From: Mermis nigrescens | Taxonomy: Eukaryota > Nematoda > Enoplea > Mermithida > Mermithidae | NCBI GenBank assembly: GCA_036768485.1 | Contig: JAVLUZ010000154.1 | Coordinates: 25,161,637 to 25,225,636, forward strand | Length of the DNA: 64,000 bases | Reading direction: 5' to 3' | Shown: positions 21,058 through 33,245 of the stretch, piece by piece | Layout of the letters: every line of letters begins with the position of its first letter | How positions within the stretch are numbered: the stretch's first letter is position 1 | Position numbers and translations under genes: made by a program | The notes under the pieces: model-generated | Told to the model about the DNA's origin: nothing | Databases searched by the model: none | What the model saw: the letters and a program-made list of their open reading frames with translations, nothing else

Positions 21058-21564
21058 ATGAATACTATTCAATTGACCAATGTTTTAAAAAGCGACCAAG
21101 CTGTTGGTCAAATGTTGTGTGGAGTTTTTCCATGCAATAAGCTGTCAGTTATTTTTAGTAAACCAGCGGCATTAGTAATGAATTTGGACCCTAGTAATAT
21201 GCCCGGGTCCCATTGGGTATGTATGTTTTTTGATGCGTACGATAAATGTGAATATTTTGACAGCTATGGACTGCCGCCTAGCGAAAAACGCGTGAGTATG
21301 TATTGAAATACGCACAGAATCAAAAAGTAATAAAAAATGCGTGCAAAAACCTCTAACGTCAACGTGTGGGCAATTGTGCGTATATTTTTTAGTATGGTGC
21401 TGCAGGGGTGTCCCAATGAAACTAATTTTCAAAGTTTAGAAAAAAGTTATGCTGATGAATTTGTAACGGGTTTTGTAAATGGTCTATTTAAGATTCACAC
21501 TGTAGCAATAGATGATAATTTTATTGTTAATCAGATTGCTCAACAATGGATCAATTTTATGTAA
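21058..21564 (+). pseudogene. Adenovirus-type cysteine protease (C5 / Ulp1 fold), frameshifted
   Basis: Virion maturation protease. The ATG at 21058 gives an intact first half with the catalytic His in GSHWVCMFFD (21211-21213) and the Asp in EYFDSYGLPP (21259-21261). The nucleophile block CGQLC is present at 21365-21379 but in the +1 frame. The C-terminal part (ADEFVTGFVNGLFK) is back in the original frame and ends at 21564. Two small indels on either side of the active-site Cys therefore break the gene while all three catalytic codons survive. Confidence 0.88.
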
Positions 21565-22296
21565 CTTTACCCAGAAACACTGCTAACGATAAGCAAAATA
21601 CCCCGTCTGAATTTACCGTACATTTACCACAAAAATTAAGTTAACTGGAGAATGGGAATGTGGTCTTTGTCAGCTAATCTACCCACACAATTGGGAAACG
21701 CTAAAAACTGAAAAATCTGATATTCATATAACAGACGTTGATGACGACAATCATGTAATTAAGATACCGCTAGGGTGTTACGACTCAATACATGAATTCG
21801 TAGAGACGATGCAATTCTGTCTTCTAAATGGGGGCGAAATTGTGAAAAGGGAATATTTTTTAAATACTTTAGTACGATAAAACGAGTACAAACAATAGTG
21901 TACAGTGAATTTGTAAAATCAGGAACATTACCACCAGAAATAACCAAAATTTTAGGGTTTCAAGATGACAAAATAACAAAATCAGCATGGGGCGTTAATG
22001 AACCAAACATGCACGTTGGAGGCATTGAAATATTGTACATTTATGCAAATATTTTGGAACCACAAATTGTTGGAGACATTTCGGCTCCCTTGTTAAGAAT
22101 CGTAAATGTAGAGGGCTCCTATCCCAACATTATTGACAAAACATTCGACTACCCCCACTATGTCCCTATTCTTGTTAAGGACATTTCGAGTATCGAAATT
22201 AACATTAAAGATGATTCAGATGAATTTATTCCGTTTATTTCTGGAAACGTGACTATCAAGTTACATTTTCGTAAAGTCAAGACTTCGTTTTTCTGA
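21546..22296 (+). pseudogene. Polinton minor capsid (penton-like) protein, broken
   Basis: The ATG at 21546 overlaps the protease end. The opening MDQFYVTLPRNTANDKQN is the standard start of this family, followed by FTVHLPQKL and, after stops, IYPHNWETL-type text near 21.68 kb. The second half (about 21898-22296) is open: GFQDDKITK, GGIEILYIYANILEPQIVGD, PLLRIVNVEG, FDYPHYVPIL, and a last strand VTIKLHFRK. It is the single jelly-roll partner of the major capsid protein. The middle carries a frameshift and stops. Confidence 0.87.
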
Positions 22297-22299
22297 AGC

Positions 22300-22307
22300 T
22301 ATAAATA
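22300..22307 (+). promoter_or_regulatory. TATA box before the TBP-like gene
   Basis: TATAAATA in the context GAAGCTATAAATACTCGCG, 28 bp upstream of the ATG at 22336. The box thus precedes a gene for a TATA-binding protein. Confidence 0.65.
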
Positions 22308-22335
22308 CTCGCGTTTTTATTCATTTTTATTCAAA

Positions 22336-22860
22336 ATGGCTACGATTGTGAACGTCGTTTCAACGAGTCGTCTGTCTCGCAAACCCTTAGACTTGTATAA
22401 AATTGCAAAAACATGTAAGGGCGTCAAATACGATCCAAGAAAGTTTAATGGTTTAATTATTAAAATAACGCAGCCAAAGAGTAATATTTTTTGTTTAGTA
22501 GTGGAAAATTGGTTTGTGTAGGCACAAAGAGCATACACGAAAACAAGCTAGCGAATGAAAAAATGTGTGCTTTTTTACAACAGAACGGCTACACCTTATA
22601 AATTTTGCAGTTAAAAGTACATAATGTAGTAGGAACGGGTAAAATGAACAGTCGAATAAACATTGCTGGTTTTGCGCGGATGCATAAAAAGTTTGTGCAC
22701 TTAGAGCCTGAATTATTTCCGGCCGCCAAATTAACTTTCCCTCATGCTACGGCTTTAATTTTTACCACCGGTACTGTTCTAGGTTGGTCTTAAAAGCGAA
22801 GATGCCGTTCATAAATTTTTCAAAAAAGTGCGTTTCATGCTGGAAATGTTTAAGATTTAA
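22336..22860 (+). pseudogene. TATA-binding protein (TBP) homologue carried by the Polinton
   Basis: The coding text follows the two-fold TBP core saddle almost end to end. Repeat 1 shows IVNVVSTSRL, LDLYKIA, YDPRKFNGLIIKI, then in the next frame FSSGKLVCVGTKS and NKLANEKM. Repeat 2 shows LKVHNVVGTGK, HLEPELFP, ATALIFTTG and, after one more shift, VGLKSEDAVHKFFKK, the end of the last helix, with a stop at 22858-22860. The length (about 175 residues) is that of the TBP core with no N-terminal extension. Breaks are one frameshift near 22.49 kb, an in-frame TAA near 22.6 kb and a shift near 22.78 kb. The gene follows the minor capsid gene by 39 bp on the same strand, and its 3' half lies in the right TIR. 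It is far from close to animal TBP, so recent host capture is unlikely. Confidence 0.9.
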
Positions 22861-23095
22861 TTAAAAACGAGCGAGCGCGTTTTTTATGATGTTAGCGAGC
22901 GAGCTCGTTTTTTATGATGTTAGCGAGCGAGCTCGTTTTTTATGATGTTAGCGAGCGAGCTCGTTTTTTATGATGTTAGCGAGCGAGCGAGCCCTATGAA
23001 TCATATTTTTGGTCGACTGGCGAGTGACGTAGCTGCTATGCTTACACAGTTGCCTATCTCCCTGTTGTTACGCCATATGGTCGTCACGTACTACT
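22520..23095 (-). repeat. Polinton right terminal inverted repeat
   Basis: Inverted copy of 9120-9640. It carries four to five units of the 28 bp tandem (GAGCGAGCTCGTTTTTTATG, ATGTTAGC; about 22868-22995), against about two in the left TIR, and the second half of the TBP gene. The outermost bases read GTCGTCACGTACTACT. Confidence 0.9.
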
Positions 23096-23101
23096 AATAG
23101 T

Positions 23102-24348
<1,247 letters not shown>

Positions 24349-25705
24349 ACTAGTTGAGCTGCCCGGCGTTGCCCGGGCTGAACTTAGGCCTGATAGCTAT
24401 ATGGAATTAATATGTCTCTTGTATTTTTTATTTTTCAAGACTTTTGATGTTTTTGGGATATTTCTAAAAAAATTGTTGGTACAAACCATATTTTATTTTT
24501 TGGATTTTTTTAAAATGTCTTTTGTCAACCATTTTTTTGATCAAATCCATATTTTTGACGTTACAGAATGGTTTTGAAAATTGTTTAGCCATAATCATAT
24601 TTTTGATGTTCTGGGGTGTTCTGGAAATTTTTTTAATAAAACCCATATTGTTGATGTTTTGGGATGTTTTGGAAAATTTTTTTTCGTCAAACCATATTTT
24701 TGATGTTTTAGGATGTTTTGGAAAATTTTTTTAATCAAACCCATATTTTTGATGTTTTGGGATGTTTTGGAAAATTTTTTTCGTCAAACCATATTTTTGA
24801 TGTTTTAGGATGTTTTGACAAATTTTTTCGGTCAAACCATATTTTTGATGTTTTAAAAATTTTTTGTTTGTTGTAGCAAAGGGTGTCATATATCACGTGA
24901 TATCTTATAGCTGATGGTATCTCCTATCTTATATCACTGCATGTTATGGCACAGACAGGGTATCTATACCAAACCTATCTTATAGCATTGTCTATCTCGT
25001 AGCACAGGGTATCTTATATCCCACACTATCTTATAACATTGCCTATCTTGCAGCTCGGGGTATCTTATATCACTTCCTATCTTATAGCATTGTCTATCTT
25101 GTAGCACGGGGTATCTTTTATAACGTTCTATCTTATAGCATTGCCTATCTTGTAGCACGGGTTGTCTTATATCACGTCCTATCTGATAGTATTGCCTATC
25201 CTGTAGCACAGAGTATCTTATATCACGTCCTATCTTATAGCATTGCTTATCTTGTTGCACATAGTATCTCATACCATGCCTATCTTATAAAATTGCCTAT
25301 GTTGTAGCATCATTTGGTTAAACCCGTATTTTGATGTTTCACAGTGCCGATCAATGCTATAACATATAACAATGTACATAGTGTCGCCAGGCATGCTCCT
25401 CTTGGCCGGGGTATCCCTATACAAACAGTATAAACTAATTTTTGAAAAAAATAGCAAAAAATCGGCCATCTCCCGAAATCGTGGAGGCTTATAGCACAGG
25501 GGCCAAACCCTGCTCCGTCCCTGCCCAGGGCCAATGGGTGCGTTTGTCGAAATTTCAAGATCGCTACGGCTCCTTCCCCCATTGGACCGACCTCGACCCA
25601 AAATATCAGCCCACCAAATTTCATTGGGCCGGAGCCAACCCGGCACAAACATACGAACATACATACATACAAACAAACAAACTTTCAAAAATATATAGTA
25701 GATTG
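24349..25705 (+). repeat. 1.34 kb dispersed repeat, right copy
   Basis: Same start, end and internal arrays as 4967-6310, in the same orientation. Small differences include loss of part of one 48 bp unit and an extra ATACATAC block near the end. The two copies lie on either side of the Polinton. Confidence 0.85.
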
Positions 25706-28700
25706 TAGTATCCCAAGAGTTAAATGCTGTTTAATTGCTACCCAACCGAACAGACAACTCCTACGCATTTTTTATTTGCTCTCTTTGACGTTGTTTCATC
25801 CCAAATTTAGGATAACCGACTCAAGTCATCATTTAGTACTAATTATATACGCTATTCAAATTCTTTCTATTGTCCTGCATCTCGACCGGATTCCGCATCA
25901 TCAATTCAGTTCCGTCAGACCCACCCTTCCACTAAACATGACCCACTTTTTCGTCCCGATATATCCACCAGAAGTCCCACTCGGCCTACCACGTGCATAA
26001 TGAGCTGTTTCACTAGTACCCATTATCGTTTACCTGATTCACCAGTCCCAGTCAGATGTGGGGAGAGGAGTTTCGGTTCTCTAGACTACAGCATAGCCGG
26101 TCCAGGGGTCTGATATTGAGTTTTTGGGTCAGAATTTTCGGTGCCCTTTTTGGTGATTTCGCCTCATCGGATCGGATCCTATATGAATATCGCTGCTGTT
26201 TACTGATGTATATAAGATTTTTAACGATTAAAGTAGGTACTCTACTATCACTATTCTACAGCCACTATGTACTGATCTACTTAATTACGACCGAATTATT
26301 TTCCATCGTGCAGCTACAACTGCTTCAAACTAAATTAATGTACTACCTACGGTCCACATTCCCTGAAGCAAAATTGATTGCAATCCCAAATCAGACGGAT
26401 AATGAGCAGCTGCTACACAGATTACTTACCATCAGTGGTACACACAAAGGTAAAAGTAGCGCGAATTAAAATAACGGTCAAATGAAGCGCTGTCAAATAT
26501 CTCATTTTTCCACTTCAAAAAAGTACTGACAGCCAAAATGTTTACTACTGGTAAAAATTTGACCACTTGCTATCAGTAAGTGATCATTTGTTTGACAAAG
26601 CATTTCGTCCATGCACATACGCATATTAAGCCTTATAATGCGCTTGTCATTAATGAAGACGTCATGTTTTCTGTAGTCAATTCGATCAGATTTCAGATAA
26701 GCAGTTTTGATTTTCATTTTTTAAAAATTTTTTTTGCATTATTAAGAAAACGTTATTGCCTACTGTTTTAAAAAGAAAATCAAAATGCATATAAGATCGA
26801 CAAGAATGGAAATACAAATTCTAAATTAGGCATTTTGATTATGCGGTGTGTTTTTAAGCATTTGCGTGAAGCTTTTATATTTGAATTTGGTAAATCATTA
26901 ATTTTTTATCGTCAGATACCCAGAAACTGGACAAAGTTACGCTATAAAAAAGATTAAAAAGGCTAATGTTAACCTTGAACGTATTATTGCGCATTTTAAT
27001 AATTAATAATATACAAAAATTTGCGGTTTTTAGTAGGGACGAACTTTGCGGGGTCAGCTCAAAAAATTTAAAAAATGCCTTTTTTGGGCTTAAAGCGATG
27101 GATACCAGGCGCGTAGCTGACCTGCTACATTTGGGGTGGGGTTTAGGAACTTAAGACTTTCAAAGTCGGATATCTTAACAACTACTTATAGTTAGGCAAA
27201 ATCAATAGTGTTTTTGAGCGTTTCATAGCGAACTCTGCATAATGGAGAAGAAAAATTTTAAAATGGATAAAAAATTAATTTTAATTTAAATTGTCTTCAA
27301 AAGGGATGCCGAATAAAATGACCGCACAAATGATTTCTCAATATTATACCCAAGCTCGATCGTCGGAAAATTTCGACATTGTCGCCACGTTTACTCATAG
27401 TTGGGCTGTTTAGAAAAGAAAAGTTACGCAAAACTAATGAGTTTCGCTCGGAGCGCTCAAAATGTTGGCCATATTACCTCAAAAGTGCGCTAAGAACTAT
27501 TCTGACGGTCGTTGAAATATTTGCTTCAAGAGTTTTTGATTTTTTTAATGGGGACCTTTATAAAAAATTCTCGTACTTTCAAACTTTTGGGCGAATAGTC
27601 CCCTCTATCCCCCCACAGCTAGGTACCGGATGGGTACATGTCAAAAAACGGTTTTTTTATGTTTTGGACAAGGATTCTTCTTTCTAGAACATAAAAACAA
27701 AAAATTTAAAAAAAAACTAAAAAAATCGAATAAATTGAACAAAAGATGGTCAAAAAATGTTGTATGTCGCGAAGCGCAGAAGATTTGAGATTTTTCAGCT
27801 AAAAATAAGCCAAAATCGCTTATGAAAGCCCACTTTTTACAATTTTTACGCAAAACCGAAAATTCTGAGGGAAAACAGTCATTTTTCGGGGCGGGGGGTC
27901 CGTCAATAGCCATTCTGGATGGGTGAACCCCCAGAACACGCAAGGTATTTTCGTAAACATGCTTTCATTCATTTGTATTGCTTACGTATGTATGTAAATA
28001 TAATGAGTAAAAGCTTTCTGCTATTATATTTCTCCTTTTTCTCGTAAATTTATTCAATCTTTTTTCATTTTTTAAACTTAATTTGCTCGTAAAATTAGCC
28101 ACAAATGTTTTTATCACAGTCATAAAATTTACTTTCGCGATAACCAGGATTCCCAAACGTCTAAGAACTGCACAATCGATTTCTTGTATGAGCGTCAAAA
28201 ACCTCATTTTACGTTTCTCCTATGTGAATAAAAGTTTTTTGAAAAAGGATGTCCTTTAAAAAATGCACAAATTATTTTTTTCAAAAAATACCTGGAATAA
28301 ATTTTAATGATCATACAGGGAAGAACTTATTTTTAATTAATTTCTTGATACACGGTGCATCTTTCTTATAAAATTAGCAAATATAGTAGAAAGCACTTAA
28401 TGGAAAAACAAGGGCTGTTCTTGGGGTTGAGCTGAGGGGGTTGTGAGGGAGCAAGATCAGACGTGCACATATGTAGGATTCCGGGAGCTAGCCCATCATT
28501 GGAAAAAATGAGGAATTTTCTATAGAAATAGGGCTTAATTAAAGCTGAAATGGATGAAAATCGAAAATTTTCTTCAAAAGGGCTTGATAATGACCAGAGA
28601 CTGCGGAATAAAGTAGTTTTGACGTTATTTCGGCACTTTTATATATTTATGGCAGGTTCAAAGGCAGATTAAGGGGGGGGGCCGGAACGGTCGCCCCTAT

Positions 28701-29703
28701 GGTCAAAAAATATTTTGGCATAATGATGATCCAATGACCTCGTTTTTATCGTTGTTATGTCAGAAAAGTAGTTTTTGTACAGAGCAAAGATTTTGTAGCT
28801 GTTTCAAAGAATTCTCGAGTGTTTTCTTCGGCGCTTTTGGTCGATTTTGTCACTAATCTTAGTAAGCGTAATGATCGGATTTTTCTGACAATTTTGACAC
28901 TATTGAGGCAATTTGAAATATGCTCCCTTTCTGTTAGAAAATCCTGGATCCGCTACTGTGTTTGGTCCCCTATGAATGCCTACTCAACGAATTGAAATCA
29001 AAAGATTAATTGAGACTTTTATAATAAGTAGGTACCAATAACATCGAGTTCTTCAAAGCGATTGACAGTTATTTAAGCATTTCTAATCGCTTTTCTGTTA
29101 TATAATTATTTGATTCGATAACGTATTGAATGAGATAAAAAATATCGATTTCCAAATTCTTTTGTAGTCTAATGCATGTGCATGAAATTTAGACAAAAAG
29201 CACGCGATTAAAAGCAGTATTATGAAGCATTGTTAAATTTTTACATTTTCAAAAAAACGCACCACAAAAAGCAACAACACTTTACATCCTCATTAGGCAG
29301 TCAATTTAAACTAATTGTTTACACGAATTAAATCTTCGAAAACGGCCAGTCTTGTTCGACTAAATTCTTTTCTGGAGTAGTGATGTCATTTTTTCAAATA
29401 TGGCGAGTAAGCAATTATTTTGATTATAGTGTATTTACGAGAATGCAAGTGTAACTCGATATATCTGTATCTTTTGACCGTACGTTTTATTACTCTTTTA
29501 CATCTTTCGTAATTGTCGCGTTTCAGTAATAAATTATTTCATTCATTCATTCATTCATTCATTCAACTTTTAGCCTCGTTCACAATTGACGCGATATCAT
29601 CATTGATGGGCAGTAGTCAAATTGTGGGGGTCCCATCGGGCTAAAACCGCAATATTAACATTATATGAGTATTATAGCAAGCGAACCTGGCGTCAATTGG
29701 TTA
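25706..29703. other. Unassigned intergenic DNA
   Basis: About 4 kb without a recognisable gene. A frame around 25.76-26.06 kb is Ser/Thr/Pro rich and slightly GC-richer but has no family signal. The part at 28.48-28.98 kb resembles the 235 bp tandem unit at 31.8-32.6 kb. A short (ATTC)n run is near 29.54 kb. Confidence 0.4.
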
Positions 29704-29711
29704 GTGCACAC

Positions 29712-29944
29712 CATACGTGGGCAGCACCGAAATTCTTAGGGGTGCAAGACTTTTTTAAAGGTCTAAAAATGGCCTTAAAAATAGTGGTATTGCGAAAAAA
29801 CATCATTTTTCAACGTTTCTCATCGAGCACTATCTATTGGCATTAAAAAATTGCGGAAAAAACAAAAAAAATTAAATTGAATTCTGGGTAGTATTTTGGT
29901 TTCTCGGGGGATGCACACCCCCAAACCCCCCATGCCCAGTTTTG
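29712..29944 (+). mobile_element. hAT MITE, copy 4
   Basis: Ends CATACGTGGGC and GCCCAGTTTTG, with a perfect 8 bp duplication GTGCACAC at 29704-29711 and 29945-29952. Confidence 0.92.
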
Positions 29945-30007
29945 GTGCACACACTCGTTGCGCGCATAGAAGCTTACCTGCATGTAGTCAGTTTCACGTA
30001 AACTTGC

Positions 30008-30510
30008 CATACGTGAACAGCAAGATAATTCTGGGGGGGGGTGCAAGATTTTTCAAAGGTCAAAAAATGGCCTTAAAATTGGTGATATGGCGAAAAAACA
30101 TCATTTTTCGACGTTTCTCATCGAGCACTATCCATTGGCATCAAAGAATTGCGAAACAGATGAAAAAATTTTAAAAACTGAATTCTGGGGGGGTATTTTG
30201 GTTTCTCGGGGTGCATACCATACGTGAGCAGCAAGAAAATTCTAAAGGGGGTTGCAAGATTTTTTTGAAGGTCGAAAAATGGCCTTAAAAATAGTGGTAT
30301 GGCGATAAAAACACCATTTTTCGACGTTTCTCATCAAGCACTATCCATTGGCATCAAAAAATTGCGAAAAAAACAAAAAAAATTTTAAAAGTTGAATTCT
30401 GGGGGAGTATTTTGATTTCTGGGGGGTATTTTGGTTTCTGGGGGGGTGCATAACCCCCCCCCCACGCCCAGGTGTGGTGCATACCCCCAAACCTCCCACG
30501 CCCAGGTATG
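30008..30510 (+). mobile_element. hAT MITE, copy 5, split by copy 6
   Basis: The outer copy starts CATACGTGAAC and ends GCCCAGGTATG. The flanks AAACTTGC (30000-30007) and AAGCTTGC (30511-30518) match at 7 of 8. Another member of the same family is inserted near its right end. Confidence 0.88.
30219..30476 (+). mobile_element. hAT MITE, copy 6, nested
   Basis: A complete copy inside copy 5. The duplicated target GTGCATAC (30211-30218 and 30477-30484) is the family's own GGGTGCATACCCCC segment. Confidence 0.93.
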
Positions 30511-30518
30511 AAGCTTGC

Positions 30519-31556
30519 ACGTTTCCTAATGCATTAAACCAACAATGTCTTTGATTGTCATGAATGCATCAATGTTTGCTATTTTATTCAATTGGCTTAC
30601 ACGGTCGCTAATATTTTACTCCTTCTGCTTTTCCGTAGCTACTGCATATCTAACTTGCTACTTTTTCAATCGTGTTTTGGTTAGTTAATTTCAATCTGCC
30701 GGCCGCATAATATACTTCAATTTTTAGCGTTGGTTACAGACAGTCTGATTTTTAACAGATTTTGCGACTTTAAACATATAAATAGGTAGCTTTTTCCTAG
30801 GCCCCTCCTTTTCCATCCTTAAAAATCCGTAATCCCAAGTATATTCGTCTTTTTTGTTCCCTCGGAGCATTTTTCTTGCAAGCATCATTACATATCATGT
30901 GCATATGCTACTGACCTAAGTATAATATTGGTATGCATAGCAGAACTACATCGCAAGTAAAAGCAGAATATAATGACTTTGCTTGTAAAAAAGTCTCCAA
31001 ATTGAGTTAATTTTTTATTTGACGTGCTAAAAACGCAACGCGAAAGCGTGTAAATAATGCGAGTGCTGCATAAATCTTGAACATTTCAAGTACGCATGAT
31101 CTTTGACCTTCCACTTGACAAACTTCAGTAATAAAATATGAATTCAATACGTCAAGTATTTGATGAGCATGAGTCAGTTAATTCGATGTCCTTGCGGTTG
31201 ACATTTAACCATTCGTACCAAAAATGGAGGCGGGAGTCTCTATGCCCCAGTGAAAAAAATGGAAAATTTGCTTGAGAAAATGAGACAAAATGATGGTTAA
31301 AAATGGATGAAACTGCGACGACACGGTAACATCATACATGGACAGATACAACCTTAATTTTAGGAAAAACTGAGCTGAGGTAGTAAATTTTAAACGATCA
31401 AAACGTGGTGGTGGTGGTGGCTATAATATTTTTTCGGGGACTGATGATGTGGTGAATAATTATTTTTGGGGACTACCGTAATCTGTAATGTGTATTTTAG
31501 AATTTAAGGCGCTACCCACTTATGATCCGAACCAGACATGCAAGTGGGGATTAGGG
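30519..31556. other. Unassigned sequence
   Basis: Apart from the repeat fragment up to about 30890, nothing recognised. A short (GGT)n run lies near 31.41 kb. Confidence 0.45.
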
Positions 31557-31564
31557 GTCCAGAC

Positions 31565-31777
31565 CATACGTGGGCAGCAATAATATTCTGGGGGTGCAAG
31601 ATTTTTCGATGGTCAAAAAATGACCTTAAAAATGGTGGTATGGCGAAGAAACATTATTCACCAAAAATTGCGACAAAAACGAAAAATTTTACAAGAATTG
31701 AATTCTAGGGGGGTATTTTGTATCCTCAGGGGAGGTGAAAATCCCCAAAACCCTCCCCTTTCCCACGTCCAGGTGTG
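31565..31777 (+). mobile_element. hAT MITE, copy 7
   Basis: A shortened copy with ends CATACGTGGGC and GTCCAGGTGTG. Flanks are GTCCAGAC on the left and GTCTGGAC on the right. These are reverse complements, and the symmetry extends outward to AGGGGTCCAGAC / GTCTGGACCCCT. Confidence 0.88.
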
Positions 31778-31784
31778 GTCTGGA

Positions 31785-32585
31785 CCCCTGAATGGAAGAA
31801 GCGGAAATTTTCTCGGAAAAATCAGACAAAATGAAAGCGAAAGATGGATGAAAATCAAAAATTTTCTTTAAAATAGTTTAAAATTGACCAAAAACTATGT
31901 AATGACATAGCTTCATTGCTATTTTAGTGCTTATACTAGTTTTTGAAGCCGTTCTGGCCCAAAGAAGCTCAATTCGTGATTCCCCTTGACCGACTTACAT
32001 AGCCCCTTCTCCTCAGATTGGTCATTCTGTGTATCTATGGTTCGAACCTGACATACGCGTGGGGGTCTGGGGGTCTAGAGCCCATAAAGAGCCCATAAAA
32101 GAAGATTAGAGCCCATAAAGGAAAATTCTGTGGGGAAAATGAGGCAAAATGAGGACCAAAAACGGATGAAAATTGACAATTTTCTCAAGAAGTGCTTCAA
32201 ATTGGCCAGAAAGTGTGTGATCGTATTTTAGCGCTTATACCAGTTTTTAAAGTTATTGTAGCCCAAAAAAACCTTAATTTTTGACCCCACCCCCTAGACC
32301 GGCTGACCCCAATCACCCAGACTGGTTATGCTGTGCATATATGATCCAGCATTCTGTGGGGAAAATAAGGCAAATGAAGACCGAAAATGGATGAAAATCG
32401 ATAATTTTCTTTAAAAGTGCTTTGACCAGAATGTGTGCGATAGTGTAGTTTAGCGCTTATACCAGTCTTTAAAGTTATTTTAGTCCAACAAAAACCTCAA
32501 TTTTTGACCACACCCAGACCGGCTGGCCCCTACACCCCCTCAGATTGACCATGCTGTGCATCTATGGTCCGGCCGGACTCCTAAC
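31785..32585. repeat. About 235 bp tandem repeat, three units
   Basis: Units share AAAATGAGGCAAAATGAGGA-like text, GGATGAAAAT, AATTTTCTTTAAAA, TTAGCGCTTATACCAGT, TTTTAGCCCAA-like text and a pyrimidine-rich segment ending CCATGCTGTGCATCTATGGT. Related single units lie near 28.5-28.98 and 35.58-35.79 kb. Confidence 0.75.
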
Positions 32586-32803
32586 GCTCTTGCATGATAA
32601 GCATACTAATAGTACATCACGAGTTTGACTAAGATGGGCGTGGAACCATCCGTGAATGTGAAAGACCCACTTTCAAAATCGATAGACCCTAGAATTGAAT
32701 TACTGATGCTATTTTTGTCAATTTAGTCCGCCGAACCCCCCCGGAATATGGCTGCAGCTCATATAAAAGTGTGGCCATGTTTAAGCGCTTCGCTTGGTTT
32801 TAG

Positions 32804-33245
32804 GCAAAACTATTATGGCTGATTATTTTGGCGATGATTTGTCTTTCGTGCGGCCCCGCGTTAGCGGCTCCGAGCTCGGAATGTAGCAAAATCCGTCGAG
32901 TCAATCTGCTAGTCTTGCTGGATTTGCAGTACAGACGAAATCTCGACTTTTCAGACCGACTGTTCAATTTCTTATTAAAATTCATTGGAAATTCTTTCCA
33001 AATCGGGGAGAATTTTGCTCACGTCAACGTATTGAACGTGGTTTACATTCAAACGAAATACTGCAAGGATTTAAATTGCCTGAATTATTCGATAGAAATA
33101 GAGACGAAACCGATGATAATTGGCGGACATGATCGCTATTTCACTGCCTCGCAACATATCGAATATTTTATCGACGAAGTGATATACAAATTGCAATGCG
33201 TTCCTCGAAGTAAACACAGAAATGACGTTGAGGACGTGAACTTAT
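32804..33245 (+). CDS. Exon: signal peptide and first half of vWA-like domain
   Basis: The reading frame after a TTTTAG acceptor at 32798-32803 gives AKLLWLIILAMICLSCGPAL, a typical signal-peptide core, with likely cleavage before APSSEC. VNLLVLLDLQYRR then occupies the first vWA strand and metal-ion site; DxSxS is not conserved, so metal binding is doubtful. LFNFLLKFI, IGENFAHVNVLNVVY, and HIEYFIDEVIYKLQC follow the expected helix/strand order. The exon ends at 33245 before the consensus donor GTAAGTAAG. An ATG at 32777 is in frame but separated by the TAG of the acceptor, so either an upstream exon supplies the start or Met at 32834 is used. Confidence 0.65.

Larger units (their letters stand above)
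9120..23095 (+). mobile_element. Polinton/Maverick element, degraded
   Basis: A 13,976 bp unit bounded by long inverted repeats, holding the diagnostic Polinton set: protein-primed PolB, retroviral-type integrase, packaging ATPase, adenovirus-type protease, and major and minor capsid proteins. It also carries a TBP-like gene. The outer ends align as AGTCATTGACGACC (left) and AGTAGTACGTGACGACC (right, reverse complement). Candidate 6 bp target duplications are AGTAGT at 9114-9119 and AATAGT at 23096-23101 (5 of 6); the exact edge is ambiguous by a few bases. It is a little shorter than the usual 15-20 kb. Most genes have frameshifts or stops and a hAT MITE sits in PolB, so the copy is dead. 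Confidence 0.95.
29640..30890 (+). repeat. Partial copy of the 41.8-42.56 kb inverted-repeat element
   Basis: After removing three hAT MITEs, the host text here (TTAGTGCACAC, TTTAATTGGCTTA-like, GATTTTTAACAGATTTTGCG, GTAGCTTTTTCCTAGGCCCC) parallels 42105-42565. The left arm is missing. Confidence 0.65.

Noticed and set aside
32777..32803. ATG with upstream TATAAAAG as start of the vWA gene
   Set aside because: The frame meets TAG after eight codons, and the box is only 7 bp from the ATG; the TTTTAG reads better as a splice acceptor.
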